The position numbers were made by a program, and so were the translations under genes. DNA of 20,342 nucleotides, taken from positions 1 through 20,342 of the forward strand of contig NZ_JAVLBN010000040.1 in NCBI RefSeq assembly GCF_031581065.1, read 5' to 3'. The notes beneath the pieces are model-generated. The model had not been told where the DNA came from, searched no databases, and saw only the letters and a list, made by a program, of their open reading frames with translations. This DNA comes from Salibacter sp031581065 (GTDB lineage: Bacteria; Bacteroidota; Bacteroidia; Flavobacteriales_G; Salibacteraceae). Positions within the stretch are counted from its first letter, which is position 1; every line of letters begins with the position of its first letter. Of the stretch, positions 1-7,996 are shown one piece after another.

Positions 1-294
1 AGCCCTGATCAAATCAACAACGTTACTGACCTGCAATCGATCAACAACCTTAATGTTTATCCAAATCCAGCTTCAAGTCAGGTAAACGTAGCTCTTGACT
101 TAGCTGAAGGAATGGATGTAACCATAGAGGTTGCCGATATGCAGGGAAGGGTAGTGAAGTTGAAAAACCTTGGTGAAGTCAACGGTAAGCAAGTGTATAA
201 CTTCAATGCTTCAGATCTCAGTAGCGGAGTTTATATTCTCAATATTCAGAACCAAAACGGACCAATTGGTCACCGCACGCTTATTGTGGAATAA
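1..294 (+). CDS. C-terminal end of a T9SS type A sorting-domain protein (partial)
   Basis: The gene enters from the left edge in frame 1; only the last 97 codons are present and no start is seen. The segment is a classic type IX secretion C-terminal sorting domain: it has the VYPNPA motif at residues 19-24 of the visible part, alternating beta strands, the GVYILNI strand near the end, and a short terminal basic/aliphatic end (HRTLIVE). In this family the domain takes the cargo through the outer membrane via the T9SS and is then removed, leaving the protein secreted or anchored to the cell surface. The N-terminal functional part lies outside the window, so the activity is unknown. A strong palindromic terminator follows 26 bases after the stop. 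Confidence 0.88.
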   Translation, partial: SPDQINNVTDLQSINNLNVYPNPASSQVNVALDLAEGMDVTIEVADMQGRVVKLKNLGEVNGKQVYNFNASDLSSGVYILNIQNQNGPIGHRTLIVE

Positions 295-320
295 AAGATA
301 TTTAGAAATATTTGATATTT

Positions 321-346
321 AAAAAGGGAGCGATCGCTCCCTTTTT
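321..346. terminator. Bidirectional palindromic terminator between convergent genes
   Basis: A perfect 26-base palindrome with 13-base arms (A5, GGGAGCGA and its complement, then T5) sits between the stop of the T9SS gene and the stop of the convergent oxidoreductase gene. The arms fold into a G+C-rich stem flanked by A on one side and T on the other, so it gives an intrinsic terminator with a U-tract in both directions. Confidence 0.85.
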
Positions 347-364
347 GTTGAATAAGATTTGTTG

Positions 365-1357
365 TTATTCCTCAATCAAATTTGGAGTAACTTTCAATTT
401 ATCGAGAATTTGGTGAGCTACTTCGAGTGCTTTGTAACCATCTTCGAGGGTGACCTCCGGCTGCTGGTTCTGACCAATAGCTTTTGCAAAACTTCTCAAC
501 TCTTCCTTAATAGCATTATGAGGCTCAACCTTTGGCTGATTGAATTCGATCTCTTTCGGTTTTTTGCCGTTGCCCGGATCAATTGTCACAGCCAATGGAT
601 CAGGTTCACCCTCTACCGTGTGAAGCTTGACAATTTCCACATCCTTCTCAAGGAAATCGACAGAAATGTAAGCATCGCGCTGAAAGATGCGTGTTTTACG
701 CATGTTCTTCATCGATATGCGGCTCGCAGTAAGATTGGCTACACAGCCGTTATCAAATTCGATACGGGCATTACAGATATCAGGATTATCGCTGACAACA
801 GCTACACCGCTAGCACTGATCTTTTTAATGCCTGAATTGACCATGCTCAATACAATATCGAGGTCGTGAATCATAAGATCCAAAATAACTGATACATCAG
901 TTCCGCGCGGATTGAATTGCGCAAGCCTGTGCGTTTCGATAAACATGGGTTGCGTAATAGATGACTTTGCCGTTTTAAAAGCAGGGTTGAAACGCTCTAC
1001 GTGACCTACCTGTATTTTTACATTTGCCTCGTGGTTGAGCGCTATCAGTTTTTTTGCTTCATCAACTGAATTGGTGACCGGCTTTTCAATAAAGATGTGC
1101 TTCCCATTGCGTAGTGCCATATTTGCGCAATCAAAATGTGATAGAGTTGGCGTTACAATATCGACTACATCAACTTTTTCAATCAGCTCTTCAATTGTGG
1201 GGAATGCTTTAATCCCAAATTCCTTGTCTGCATTTTGGGCATTTTCAGCGTTAGGGTCATAGAAACCAATGAGTTCATACTCATCGGTTAACTCTTTTAA
1301 CAGCTTGAGGTGGATTTTTCCCAAATGTCCGGCACCTAATACTCCTACTTTTAGCAT
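365..1357 (-). CDS. Gfo/Idh/MocA family NAD(P)-dependent oxidoreductase
   Basis: A protein of 330 residues, the normal length for the family. The N-terminal Rossmann fold shows the dinucleotide-binding GxGxxG-type motif GAGHLGKIH at residues 8-16, and the family signature EKP is at residues 91-93 (HIFIEKPVTNS), where the Lys is the conserved catalytic/cofactor-contact residue. The C-terminal half is the alpha/beta substrate domain. Family members oxidise or reduce sugars, inositols or biliverdin; the substrate cannot be read from the sequence. The ATG at 1357 starts directly at the Rossmann fold, and a very good promoter lies just upstream. It stands alone, divergent from pcm and convergent with the T9SS gene. 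Confidence 0.87.
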   Translation of the reverse strand: MLKVGVLGAGHLGKIHLKLLKELTDEYELIGFYDPNAENAQNADKEFGIKAFPTIEELIEKVDVVDIVTPTLSHFDCANMALRNGKHIFIEKPVTNSVDEAKKLIALNHEANVKIQVGHVERFNPAFKTAKSSITQPMFIETHRLAQFNPRGTDVSVILDLMIHDLDIVLSMVNSGIKKISASGVAVVSDNPDICNARIEFDNGCVANLTASRISMKNMRKTRIFQRDAYISVDFLEKDVEIVKLHTVEGEPDPLAVTIDPGNGKKPKEIEFNQPKVEPHNAIKEELRSFAKAIGQNQQPEVTLEDGYKALEVAHQILDKLKVTPNLIEE

Positions 1358-1372
1358 TACTTTCGTTTTTTA

Positions 1373-1402
1373 CAAAAATAGCGCTGACTTTTGTTAGCTC
1401 AA
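1373..1402 (-). promoter_or_regulatory. Bacteroidota-type promoter of the Gfo/Idh/MocA gene
   Basis: On the minus strand the -7 element is TATTTTTG (1380 down to 1373), a perfect match to the Bacteroidota consensus TAnnTTTG. A TTG (-33 element) lies at 1402-1400, separated by 19 bases, within the known 17-23 range. The expected transcription start is about 10 bases before the ATG at 1357, so the leader is very short. Confidence 0.55.
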
Positions 1403-1457
1403 TCGTTTTTGTTTATTGTTTTTCAATTCGCAGTGTTAATTGTTTAAACCAGATCCA

Positions 1458-2123
1458 ATGTTGAGGGAAGATTCGTTGAAATTTAAGGGTGCCAGGAAGC
1501 GGCTCATCGATAAAGTAGGTAAGTTGATGAAAGAGCACGGTGTTGAGGATGAGCGTGTTTTAAAGGCAATGATGGAAGTCCCTCGCCACATTTTTTTTGA
1601 TAGCGTTTTCGATCAAAAATTCGCTTATGAAAACACTGCCTTCAAGATTGGGGCAGGACAAACGATATCACAGCCATTCACGGTTGCAATTCAAAGTGCT
1701 TTGTTAGAAGTTAAAAAGCGCGATAAGATACTCGAAATAGGAACAGGATCTGGGTATCAAGCTGCCGTGCTGTTAGCAATGAGTGCTAAAGTTTTCACAA
1801 TTGAAAGACAAAAGCTTCTCTATGATAAAGCAAAAGATGTGCTTCCGGCACTTGGTTATCGACCACGCATGTTTTACGGAGATGGCTTTAAAGGATTACC
1901 TTCATACGCTCCTTTTGATGGAGTAATAGTAACATGTGGTGCTCCATTTGTTCCTGAAGCTTTAATTGAACAATTGAAGCCGGGCGGAAAAGCTGTAATT
2001 CCGGTTGGAGATGGCAACACGCAAAAAATGCTACGAATCATTAAAAATGAAGATGGCTCCACAAAAACAGAGGATTACGGAGATTTCAGCTTCGTTCCCA
2101 TGCTTCAAAATACAGCTAAATAA
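1458..2123 (+). CDS. pcm: Protein-L-isoaspartate O-methyltransferase
   Basis: The product methylates L-isoaspartyl residues in age-damaged proteins, using S-adenosylmethionine, to start their repair; it is cytoplasmic. At 221 residues it has family length. The signature GQTISQP, which contacts the isoaspartyl substrate, is followed by SAM-binding motif I LEIGTGSGYQAAVL and the later motif LKPGGKAVIPVG. The ATG at 1458 is chosen because the conserved core begins shortly after it; a TTG at 1440 in the same frame would add six residues with no family counterpart that I can see. No strong ribosome binding site is visible, usual for this phylum. The SAM-dependent reaction yields S-adenosylhomocysteine, the substrate of AhcY further on, but the genes are not linked in an operon. 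Confidence 0.92.
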   Translation: MLREDSLKFKGARKRLIDKVGKLMKEHGVEDERVLKAMMEVPRHIFFDSVFDQKFAYENTAFKIGAGQTISQPFTVAIQSALLEVKKRDKILEIGTGSGYQAAVLLAMSAKVFTIERQKLLYDKAKDVLPALGYRPRMFYGDGFKGLPSYAPFDGVIVTCGAPFVPEALIEQLKPGGKAVIPVGDGNTQKMLRIIKNEDGSTKTEDYGDFSFVPMLQNTAK

Positions 2124-2143
2124 AAAATGTTAAAATAATTTTT

Positions 2144-2153
2144 GGTCAGAGCC
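2144..2153 (+). repeat. Intergenic copy of the dispersed word
   Basis: GGTCAGAGCC lies in the 63-base gap between pcm and the beta-barrel gene, 20 bases after the pcm stop, so no protein constraint can explain it. Confidence 0.75.
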
Positions 2154-2186
2154 GTTATCAACTCAAACTCATTCTTAAAACCTGTC

Positions 2187-2960
2187 ATGAAGAAGAAAAT
2201 ATCAATTGCACTTTTACTCCTTTCCCTTGTAGGCCTGGCAGCTTTTGCTCAGGAAAAAAGCAAGGAAGAAATCAATTATAAGTATCAACCAAAAGACTGG
2301 GGTGTTAGCTTCAACGTTTCGGGGTTAATTGATAATATTAGCCTGGAGAGCATGGAAGATATCAATGGAAACCCTGCAATTAGAGTTAGAAAGTTTATCG
2401 ATGACAGGTGGGCAATATCAGCCGGATTTGGATTGAACTCGTTCAATATTGAAAATTCAAGAGTTGACAGCGTTGGAGCTGCAGAGAATCAATTCGATTC
2501 AACTTATAAACGAACAGATTTCTTTTTTGCGCCCGGAGTCGAGTATCACTTTAAAGGAACCAACAGGTTAGATCCTTATGCCGGCTTAGGAGTGACAATT
2601 GGAACAATAGGTAGCGAAGATATTGAGGTCAACGATCAAATGATCGACACAACTGGTACAGCTTCTTTTCAAAGAACTTACAACAACCCGGGAGGGTTTA
2701 CTTTTGGAGCTAACCTTACAGTTGGCTTTAATTACTTCATCGCGAAAAGACTTTCTTTAGGTGCTGAATACCAGTGGGGTTTTATCGCCAGTAGAACAGG
2801 AGGCGATTACGAAGTAGTGACGATTAACGATCCTATTAGCGGTGCTTCAACCACAACGCGTACCACCGGATCTGACCGTGTGACAAACAATGGTTTTAGG
2901 ATGCGGTCAACAATGGGCGTCACCCTCAGCTATTTTTTTAATTTAGAGCGAGGAAAATAA
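2187..2960 (+). CDS. Outer-membrane beta-barrel protein
   Basis: A protein of 257 residues beginning with a clear signal peptide: MKKK, a hydrophobic run of about 15 residues, and a cleavage site near AFAQ (residues 19-22). The mature part has short alternating strands with Gly and aromatic residues, including YHFKGTNRLDPYAGLGVTIG and a late AEYQWGF strand. It ends in TLSYFFNLERGK, like small porin or OmpA/OmpW-type eight-stranded barrels. The precise function is unknown. An in-frame TTG at 2142 would add 15 residues in front of the signal peptide and is rejected. It follows pcm by 63 bases; that gap carries one copy of the repeated word described below. Confidence 0.75.
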   Translation: MKKKISIALLLLSLVGLAAFAQEKSKEEINYKYQPKDWGVSFNVSGLIDNISLESMEDINGNPAIRVRKFIDDRWAISAGFGLNSFNIENSRVDSVGAAENQFDSTYKRTDFFFAPGVEYHFKGTNRLDPYAGLGVTIGTIGSEDIEVNDQMIDTTGTASFQRTYNNPGGFTFGANLTVGFNYFIAKRLSLGAEYQWGFIASRTGGDYEVVTINDPISGASTTTRTTGSDRVTNNGFRMRSTMGVTLSYFFNLERGK

Positions 2961-2983
2961 ACAGTTGCTCAACACTGCTGTTT
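2959..2983 (+). other. Weak hairpin after the beta-barrel gene
   Basis: The six-base arms AAACAG and CTGTTT enclose 13 bases and begin at the last bases of the stop codon. No U-tract follows, so it is at best a weak terminator or an mRNA 3'-end stabiliser before the next gene at 3002. Confidence 0.25.
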
Positions 2984-3001
2984 ACAATCTAAATCTCCAA
3001 T

Positions 3002-3358
3002 ATGAAATTCGTATTTAAAATAATTATTTCCTCACTGGCTGTTATGGTTGCCGGATGGGTGCTACCGGGCGTTGAAATTGACGACTATTTTACGGGAATA
3101 GCCGTAGCGCTTATTCTCGCTTTTTTAAATGCATTCTTGCGTCCCATTTTAGTTGTTTTAACACTCCCTGTGACAGTTTTGTCTCTGGGACTGTTCTTAT
3201 TCGTGATCAACGCTCTTCTCATCCTTTTGGTCGATTATTTCCTCAGCGGTTTTTATGTCGATAATTTTTGGTGGGCTTTGCTATTCAGTCTTGTGCTGTC
3301 TATTGTGACATCAGTTTTTGAAGCCATCAATGGCAAGAACGAACGCACAAACCGATAA
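3002..3358 (+). CDS. Small membrane protein of the YvlD / 'phage holin family 4' superfamily (PF04020)
   Basis: The protein has 118 residues and four predicted transmembrane helices (about residues 3-22, 28-48, 50-77 and 88-110). The family-typical segments LAFLNAFLRPIL and LTLPVTVLSLGLFLFVINAL are present. Despite the family label 'holin', these genes are usually chromosomal and not phage-linked; the biochemical role is not established, and no lysis gene is nearby. The stop TAA overlaps the ATG of the next gene (TAATG at 3356-3360), so the two are probably translated in a coupled way. Confidence 0.8.
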   Translation: MKFVFKIIISSLAVMVAGWVLPGVEIDDYFTGIAVALILAFLNAFLRPILVVLTLPVTVLSLGLFLFVINALLILLVDYFLSGFYVDNFWWALLFSLVLSIVTSVFEAINGKNERTNR

Positions 3359-4260
3359 TGCTCAAGATAGCCTGGAGTAAAATTTACAAGCATCCGCTCC
3401 CAGAAAACCATCGTTTCCCGATGGAGAAATACGAGCTTTTGCCACAACAATTGCTTTTAGAGGGAACTGTTGGCAATGAAAACTTTTTTAAGCCTGAGCC
3501 AATCAGCGAATCTTTAATTCTTTCAACTCACGATGTAGAATACTGGCAAAAGCTCAAAACCCTTTCATTATCACGTAAAGAAGAGCGCAAGACGGGGTTT
3601 CCGTTGTCACAGCAACTCGTTGATCGGGAGTTAATCATTACGGGAGGCACGGTCAGATCCGCAAAATTCGCTCTCGAACATGGAGCTGCTATGAATATTG
3701 CTGGCGGCACACATCATGCTTATACGAATAGAGGTGAAGGTTTTTGCTTGCTCAATGATATTGCGATTAGTGCAAATTATCTTCTCGGTCAAAACCTGGC
3801 CAGGCAAATCTTAGTCGTTGACCTGGATGTTCATCAGGGAAATGGAACAGCTCAAATCTTTCAGAACGATGACCGCGTGTTCACCTTCAGTATCCACGGA
3901 GAGAAAAACTATCCACTCAAGAAAGAACAGTCAGATCTCGATATCGAATTACCTGATGATACAGGCGATAAAGCGTATTTAGAAATACTGCGAAATAAAT
4001 TACCTGAACTGGTTGAAGCTGTAAATCCAGACTTCGTATTCTTTCAAACAGGAGTTGACGTATTAGCTGATGATAAGCTAGGACGCCTGGCTCTGACCAT
4101 TAATGGTTGCAAGCAGCGAGATGAAATCGTTTTGGAAACATGTTATCAAAACAACCTGCCGGTTTGCATGTCTATGGGAGGAGGTTATAGCAAGCAACTC
4201 TCAAAAATTATTGAGGCTCATGCCAATACTTACCGTTTAGCTCAAAAAATATATTTTTAA
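3358..4260 (+). CDS. Histone deacetylase-family Zn-dependent amidohydrolase (AcuC-like)
   Basis: A protein of 300 residues of the arginase/deacetylase fold. The active-site elements are all visible: GGTHHAY with the His pair 119-120, DLDVHQGNGT with Zn ligands Asp157 and His159, ADDKLG with the third Zn ligand Asp239, and GGGYS with the transition-state Tyr277. It should therefore be an active deacetylase of acetyl-lysine proteins, acetylpolyamines or another acylamide; the substrate cannot be read. The start overlaps the stop of the small membrane protein gene, suggesting one transcript. Bacterial members include AcuC, which deacetylates acetyl-CoA synthetase, but no acs gene is in view. Confidence 0.87.
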   Translation: MLKIAWSKIYKHPLPENHRFPMEKYELLPQQLLLEGTVGNENFFKPEPISESLILSTHDVEYWQKLKTLSLSRKEERKTGFPLSQQLVDRELIITGGTVRSAKFALEHGAAMNIAGGTHHAYTNRGEGFCLLNDIAISANYLLGQNLARQILVVDLDVHQGNGTAQIFQNDDRVFTFSIHGEKNYPLKKEQSDLDIELPDDTGDKAYLEILRNKLPELVEAVNPDFVFFQTGVDVLADDKLGRLALTINGCKQRDEIVLETCYQNNLPVCMSMGGGYSKQLSKIIEAHANTYRLAQKIYF

Positions 4261-4324
4261 ACGGCTATAACTCCCTGTTGTGGCGTAAAATGTTTACTGT
4301 TAAAAAGAAACAATAACCCTGCTA

Positions 4325-4356
4325 TTTGACAGGTGTTTTTTTAATTCCTATATTTA
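4325..4356 (+). promoter_or_regulatory. Probable promoter of the large T9SS gene
   Basis: TTTG at 4325-4328 is followed after 20 bases by TATATTTA at 4349-4356, one mismatch from the Bacteroidota -7 consensus TAnnTTTG. The predicted transcript has a leader of about 90 bases before the ATG at 4454, and this leader contains the hairpin at 4400-4418. Confidence 0.4.
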
Positions 4357-4399
4357 CACTGTTAGTTTATTCGACCGAGTCAGGAGTAGCGTGAAATTT

Positions 4400-4418
4400 C
4401 CTCCGGTCTTATTGGAGG
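4400..4418 (+). other. Hairpin in the 5' leader of the large T9SS gene
   Basis: The arms CCTCC (4400-4404) and GGAGG (4414-4418) enclose a nine-base loop, about 35 bases before the ATG. The right arm looks like a Shine-Dalgarno sequence but is too far from the start to serve as one. It may be an mRNA structural element; no known riboswitch is recognised. Confidence 0.3.
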
Positions 4419-4453
4419 TTTCTACTGATTTAAAAACTATTAATACTTGTATT

Positions 4454-6910
4454 ATGAAAAAGTTCACGTTACTCACACTTTGTATTCTGTTAAGTTCAAC
4501 CTTTCTCTTTTCTCAATCATTATGGAAGCACCGTTCAGGACCAAATTACCTTCCTAATGATACAGTGTTGTCTATCGACTCCAAAGGAGACACACTAATG
4601 TTAGGAACTATCGATGGTCTTATCATAAAAACACCCCAACAACAGACTCTCCTCACAACTGCCGATGGACTAGCTTCTAACACGATTGATAAAATTGAAA
4701 TAGCAGATGATGGATCTTACATGATATATCACGGAGATGTCAGTTCAATTTCTTATTTTAATGGTAGTAGTTTCCAAATACTCACACAAGGTACAGATTT
4801 TGATGGACCATTTCTTGAACTGGAAAGTGATGCAGATAATGTGTTTTATTATCTGGGAGGGCCTTTATTAGATTGTTATGCATATTCAAACTCATCTTTT
4901 CAAATTATTGATTCAAAACCAATAACGTCTGGTTCAAACTCTTTAGCAAGAAGTGAGAATGGTTCAGTATTTGGACATAATGATTCTACATTAATTGAGT
5001 ATAGAAATGGTAATAGAATAGCAGGTCATGTTTTTCAGGGAATTATTCAAATTCTTGAGTCTGAAAACGGTATTTTAGTTCATTCAAATAATCAAGATCA
5101 TAAGTTTCATGTTTACAACTCAAATGGCTTTACAGATATAGACCCAAATGATGAATTTACTTATAATGGAGGAAAGTTACTGTTTTTTGATGGAGACAGT
5201 TCTGTTTGGGTAAATGAGAATAGAATGTTGGATGAACTAGGAAGCGATGAGTCAATGGCTTCGCTAAATTTAAATGCTCCTGTTTCACCTGGACAAATTG
5301 TAAAATGGAATGGTAAATTTTATATTCAAAGAGATTATACAGGCTACCTTGAAAGTTATAATGATGATGTAAACTTAAAAAAAGATAAAATATCATCGCA
5401 AAACAATATGAGGTTTAGGCTTAATCCAAATGGTAGTCTCGGTTTCCTAAGGGATGCAAACAATGATGATCGCAATCAATTTAAAGATCACAACTTAATT
5501 TATCTTGCTAATTCGTGGATTAGTGCAAAAATTAAGAATTCAAACGATTTTAGAATTGCAGCCGATAATACAAATGGTTGGAATCACTTGGATTCGGTTT
5601 ATTCACAGAGATTGAGCTCTGGTCCATACTCTAATGATTATGAAATCTTTAAAAATCACCAGGCTTGGCGAGTAACTCAAAGTCAAATAGTTGACCATAT
5701 TGCTAACTATTCTGATCCTGGTTATGAAATACCATTAGATATAAAGAACTGGCCTGCTCATGGTGCTATAAATAGAGGACAAGCAAAGTGTATTGCACCA
5801 TTCGTAGATGTTGACAATGACGGAGTATATAAGCCTGAAAATGGTGATTACCCACAAATTAGAGGAGATGAAGCTATTTATGCTGTATTCAATGACGAAT
5901 ATGCTCGATTGTCTGGAGAGCAACCAATGCACATTGAAGGTCATATAATGATGTATACTTATGCATCTTCAGATCCAAAGCTGAGTAATACAGTATTTCT
6001 CAATTATAGAGTTATAAATAGAAGCGTTAATAATTATGAGGATTTTAAATTTGGTTACAATATTGACGCTGATCTTGGTTATCCTCAAGATGATTTTACT
6101 GGATGTGATACTACTAATAACCTTTTTTACTTCTACAATGGTGATAGTTTTGATGAAGGGTTCCCCGGGACAGAAGGTTTCTTGTCTTCAACACCAGCAA
6201 TGGGTCTCGTATTTTTAGATAACGAGATAACTTCCTTTATAAGTTATAATAATACTAATCAAGTTAATGGTGATCCTCAATCAATTAATCATTTTAAATA
6301 TTATCTGGATGGTATGTTTAAAAATGGTGCTCCACCTATGGATCTTCAGGGACAACCATCGTCATTCATGTATTCTGGTGATCCGGTTACAAATACGGGC
6401 TGGACAGAAGAGAATTCAGGTAATCAGCCCTTTGACCGAAGAGGAGTGGGAGCCATTTCAATTCCTCAATTCAATAGCGGTGATACTGTAGAAATCGATA
6501 TGGCATTGACTTTAGCTGAAAATGATGGAACCTTAGATAACTTTGAAGTGGTTGGAGATTTGCGCTCGCAGGTTCAGGATATTCAGCAGTGGTACAACAA
6601 CCAACAATTTGATCCCTGGGAATATGATTGCAACGCTTACAACTCAGTCCCTGATCGCGATCTGACCGAAAATAGCTCGTTTAAATTGTACCCCAATCCG
6701 GCTGAGAACTATGTGAGAATTGAATTTACTGATGAGCTAAATAGTTCTAACCAGATCGAGATTTTCAATACACTTGGAGCAATGGTCAGATCGCAAAAAG
6801 TTAGTGGCAAACGTGCGAATATTCAGCTCGATAATATGCCGGCCGGAATCTATCTCGTTCGTGTTTCAGGAAGTGATATCAATGAAACAAAAAGGTTGAT
6901 CGTAAATTGA
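4454..6910 (+). CDS. Large secreted protein with T9SS type A sorting domain
   Basis: An 818-residue secreted protein. The signal peptide is MKKFTLLTLCILLSS with cleavage near FLFSQ (residues 18-22). The first 300 residues have short repeats like beta-propeller blades (for example TTADGLASNTID, about residues 68-79, resembling the two-component-regulator propeller repeat). A middle domain near residues 430-480 holds a Ca-loop-like DVDNDGVY and the GDYPQIRGDEAIY segment seen in many uncharacterised Bacteroidota surface proteins. The C-terminal sorting domain (about 742-818) has KLYPNPAENYV, GAMVRS and GIYLVRVSG. The in-frame GTG at 4391 would place 21 residues before the signal peptide and is rejected. 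From about 4680 to 6300 the coding DNA is much more AT-rich (about 30% G+C by sample counts) than either end (about 42%). The function is unknown. The stop lies four bases from the stop of convergent hldD. Confidence 0.85.
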   Translation: MKKFTLLTLCILLSSTFLFSQSLWKHRSGPNYLPNDTVLSIDSKGDTLMLGTIDGLIIKTPQQQTLLTTADGLASNTIDKIEIADDGSYMIYHGDVSSISYFNGSSFQILTQGTDFDGPFLELESDADNVFYYLGGPLLDCYAYSNSSFQIIDSKPITSGSNSLARSENGSVFGHNDSTLIEYRNGNRIAGHVFQGIIQILESENGILVHSNNQDHKFHVYNSNGFTDIDPNDEFTYNGGKLLFFDGDSSVWVNENRMLDELGSDESMASLNLNAPVSPGQIVKWNGKFYIQRDYTGYLESYNDDVNLKKDKISSQNNMRFRLNPNGSLGFLRDANNDDRNQFKDHNLIYLANSWISAKIKNSNDFRIAADNTNGWNHLDSVYSQRLSSGPYSNDYEIFKNHQAWRVTQSQIVDHIANYSDPGYEIPLDIKNWPAHGAINRGQAKCIAPFVDVDNDGVYKPENGDYPQIRGDEAIYAVFNDEYARLSGEQPMHIEGHIMMYTYASSDPKLSNTVFLNYRVINRSVNNYEDFKFGYNIDADLGYPQDDFTGCDTTNNLFYFYNGDSFDEGFPGTEGFLSSTPAMGLVFLDNEITSFISYNNTNQVNGDPQSINHFKYYLDGMFKNGAPPMDLQGQPSSFMYSGDPVTNTGWTEENSGNQPFDRRGVGAISIPQFNSGDTVEIDMALTLAENDGTLDNFEVVGDLRSQVQDIQQWYNNQQFDPWEYDCNAYNSVPDRDLTENSSFKLYPNPAENYVRIEFTDELNSSNQIEIFNTLGAMVRSQKVSGKRANIQLDNMPAGIYLVRVSGSDINETKRLIVN

Positions 6911-6914
6911 TCTG

Positions 6915-7880
6915 CTAAAAATATTTACCCGGAATCAAATAGTTTTTGACATAATCTTCAATCCCTTCTTCCAATGTGTGGAAGGGTTTGTCATATCCTT
7001 TTTTGCGTGTCTTTTCCATCTTCGCTTCAGTGAAGTACTGGTATTTATCGCGAATATCTTCAGGTGTTGGAATAAATGAAATATCGGGTTCTTTGTCCAT
7101 CGCTTTAAACGTGTTGGCAGCGAGATCGTAGAAAGTACGGGCTTTTCCTGACCCCAGGTTGTAAATTCCACTCTTGATGCGGTTTTCCATGTGGAAGATG
7201 AGGACATCTGCTGCATCTTTCACGTACACAAAATCGCGCTGTTGCTCTCCATCTTCAAAGTCAGGATTGTGAGACTTGAAAAGCTTCATCTTTCCCGTTT
7301 TTTGGATCTGATTGAAAGTGTGCCAAACAACTGAGGCCATACGACTTTTATGGTATTCATTTGGTCCGTAAACATTAAAGAATTTTATTCCAATCCAGTA
7401 AAGAGGTTTTTTCTCTTGTTTCAGAACCCATTTGTCAAAGTCATTTTTCGATTCACCATACGGGTTGAGAGGCTGTAGTTTTTCAGCCAGTTCATCTTTA
7501 TCTTCATAGCCGTGTTCACCGAGACCGTATGTGGCTGCACTACTGGCGTAAACGAGCGGAATTCCATACTCAATACATTTTTCCCAAACCATCTTTGAAT
7601 AGTTCACATTCAAATGGTCAAAGATGCTTTTGTCAAATTCAGCCGTGTCAGTTCTGGCACCCAGGTGAAAGATAAACTCAACATGCTCTCCGTTTCGCTT
7701 TAGCCAGTTGTCAAAATTCTCGCGATCAACGCGTGCGGTTATCGACTTGTTTTCGAGATTTTTGTTCTTTTTATCGTTTGAAAAATCATCGACTACAACG
7801 ATGTTTTTGTATCCCTGTTCATTGAGTCGGCCAACTAATACGCTGGCTATAAATCCTGCGGCACCTGTAACTACGATCAT
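6915..7880 (-). CDS. hldD: ADP-L-glycero-D-manno-heptose 6-epimerase
   Basis: The product inverts C6 of ADP-D-glycero-D-manno-heptose to supply L-heptose for the lipopolysaccharide inner core; cytoplasmic, NADP-dependent short-chain dehydrogenase fold. It has 321 residues, the family's usual length. Visible are the Rossmann motif GAAGFIAS (6-13), YASSAATYG (111-119), the catalytic Tyr141-x3-Lys145 in NPYGESK, and the HldD-specific segments FFNVYGPNEYHKSRMASVV and EQQRDFVYVKDAADV. The usual GFIGS in the nucleotide loop reads GFIAS, a conservative change. It is a single gene flanked by a convergent T9SS gene and divergent fabD. The ATG at 7880 starts directly at the Rossmann strand. Confidence 0.9.
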   Translation of the reverse strand: MIVVTGAAGFIASVLVGRLNEQGYKNIVVVDDFSNDKKNKNLENKSITARVDRENFDNWLKRNGEHVEFIFHLGARTDTAEFDKSIFDHLNVNYSKMVWEKCIEYGIPLVYASSAATYGLGEHGYEDKDELAEKLQPLNPYGESKNDFDKWVLKQEKKPLYWIGIKFFNVYGPNEYHKSRMASVVWHTFNQIQKTGKMKLFKSHNPDFEDGEQQRDFVYVKDAADVLIFHMENRIKSGIYNLGSGKARTFYDLAANTFKAMDKEPDISFIPTPEDIRDKYQYFTEAKMEKTRKKGYDKPFHTLEEGIEDYVKNYLIPGKYF

Positions 7881-7900
7881 GGAGTGTGAATTTTATACAA

Positions 7901-7908
7901 CAAATATA
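7901..7908 (-). promoter_or_regulatory. -7 promoter element of hldD
   Basis: The minus strand reads TATATTTG from 7908 to 7901, a perfect TAnnTTTG. No clear TTG is found 17-23 bases upstream, so this is a partial promoter call; the leader to the ATG at 7880 would be about 14 bases. Confidence 0.4.
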
Positions 7909-7946
7909 CAAATGGAGGAGAAGTGCCTGATGTGTTACGATTCATT

Positions 7947-7954
7947 TATTTTTG
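7947..7954 (+). promoter_or_regulatory. Possible -7 promoter element of fabD
   Basis: TATTTTTG is a perfect match to TAnnTTTG on the plus strand, without an obvious -33 TTG. It would start a leader of about 85 bases that contains the GC-rich inverted repeat at 7997-8013. Confidence 0.35.
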
Positions 7955-7996
7955 GCTCGAATTTTAAGAGCGGGTTGATTTGATTAACTTGCTCCA

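Noticed and set aside
329..338. AGCGATCGCT inside the terminator contains GCGATCGC, the HIP1 word of cyanobacteria
   Set aside because: It occurs here as the centre of a palindromic terminator; I saw no sign of genome-wide repetition in the window and the gene content is Bacteroidota.
359..835. A 158-codon open frame on the plus strand
   Set aside because: It lies fully opposite the well-supported oxidoreductase gene, has no recognisable domain and is a shadow frame.
3002..3358. 'Phage holin' family label taken as evidence of a prophage
   Set aside because: No phage structural, lysis or integrase genes are present; this family is commonly chromosomal.
4261..4453. Search for a tRNA, small RNA gene or riboswitch in the 193-base gap before the T9SS gene
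   Set aside because: No cloverleaf or conserved riboswitch core can be seen; only a promoter-like pair and a small hairpin are supported.
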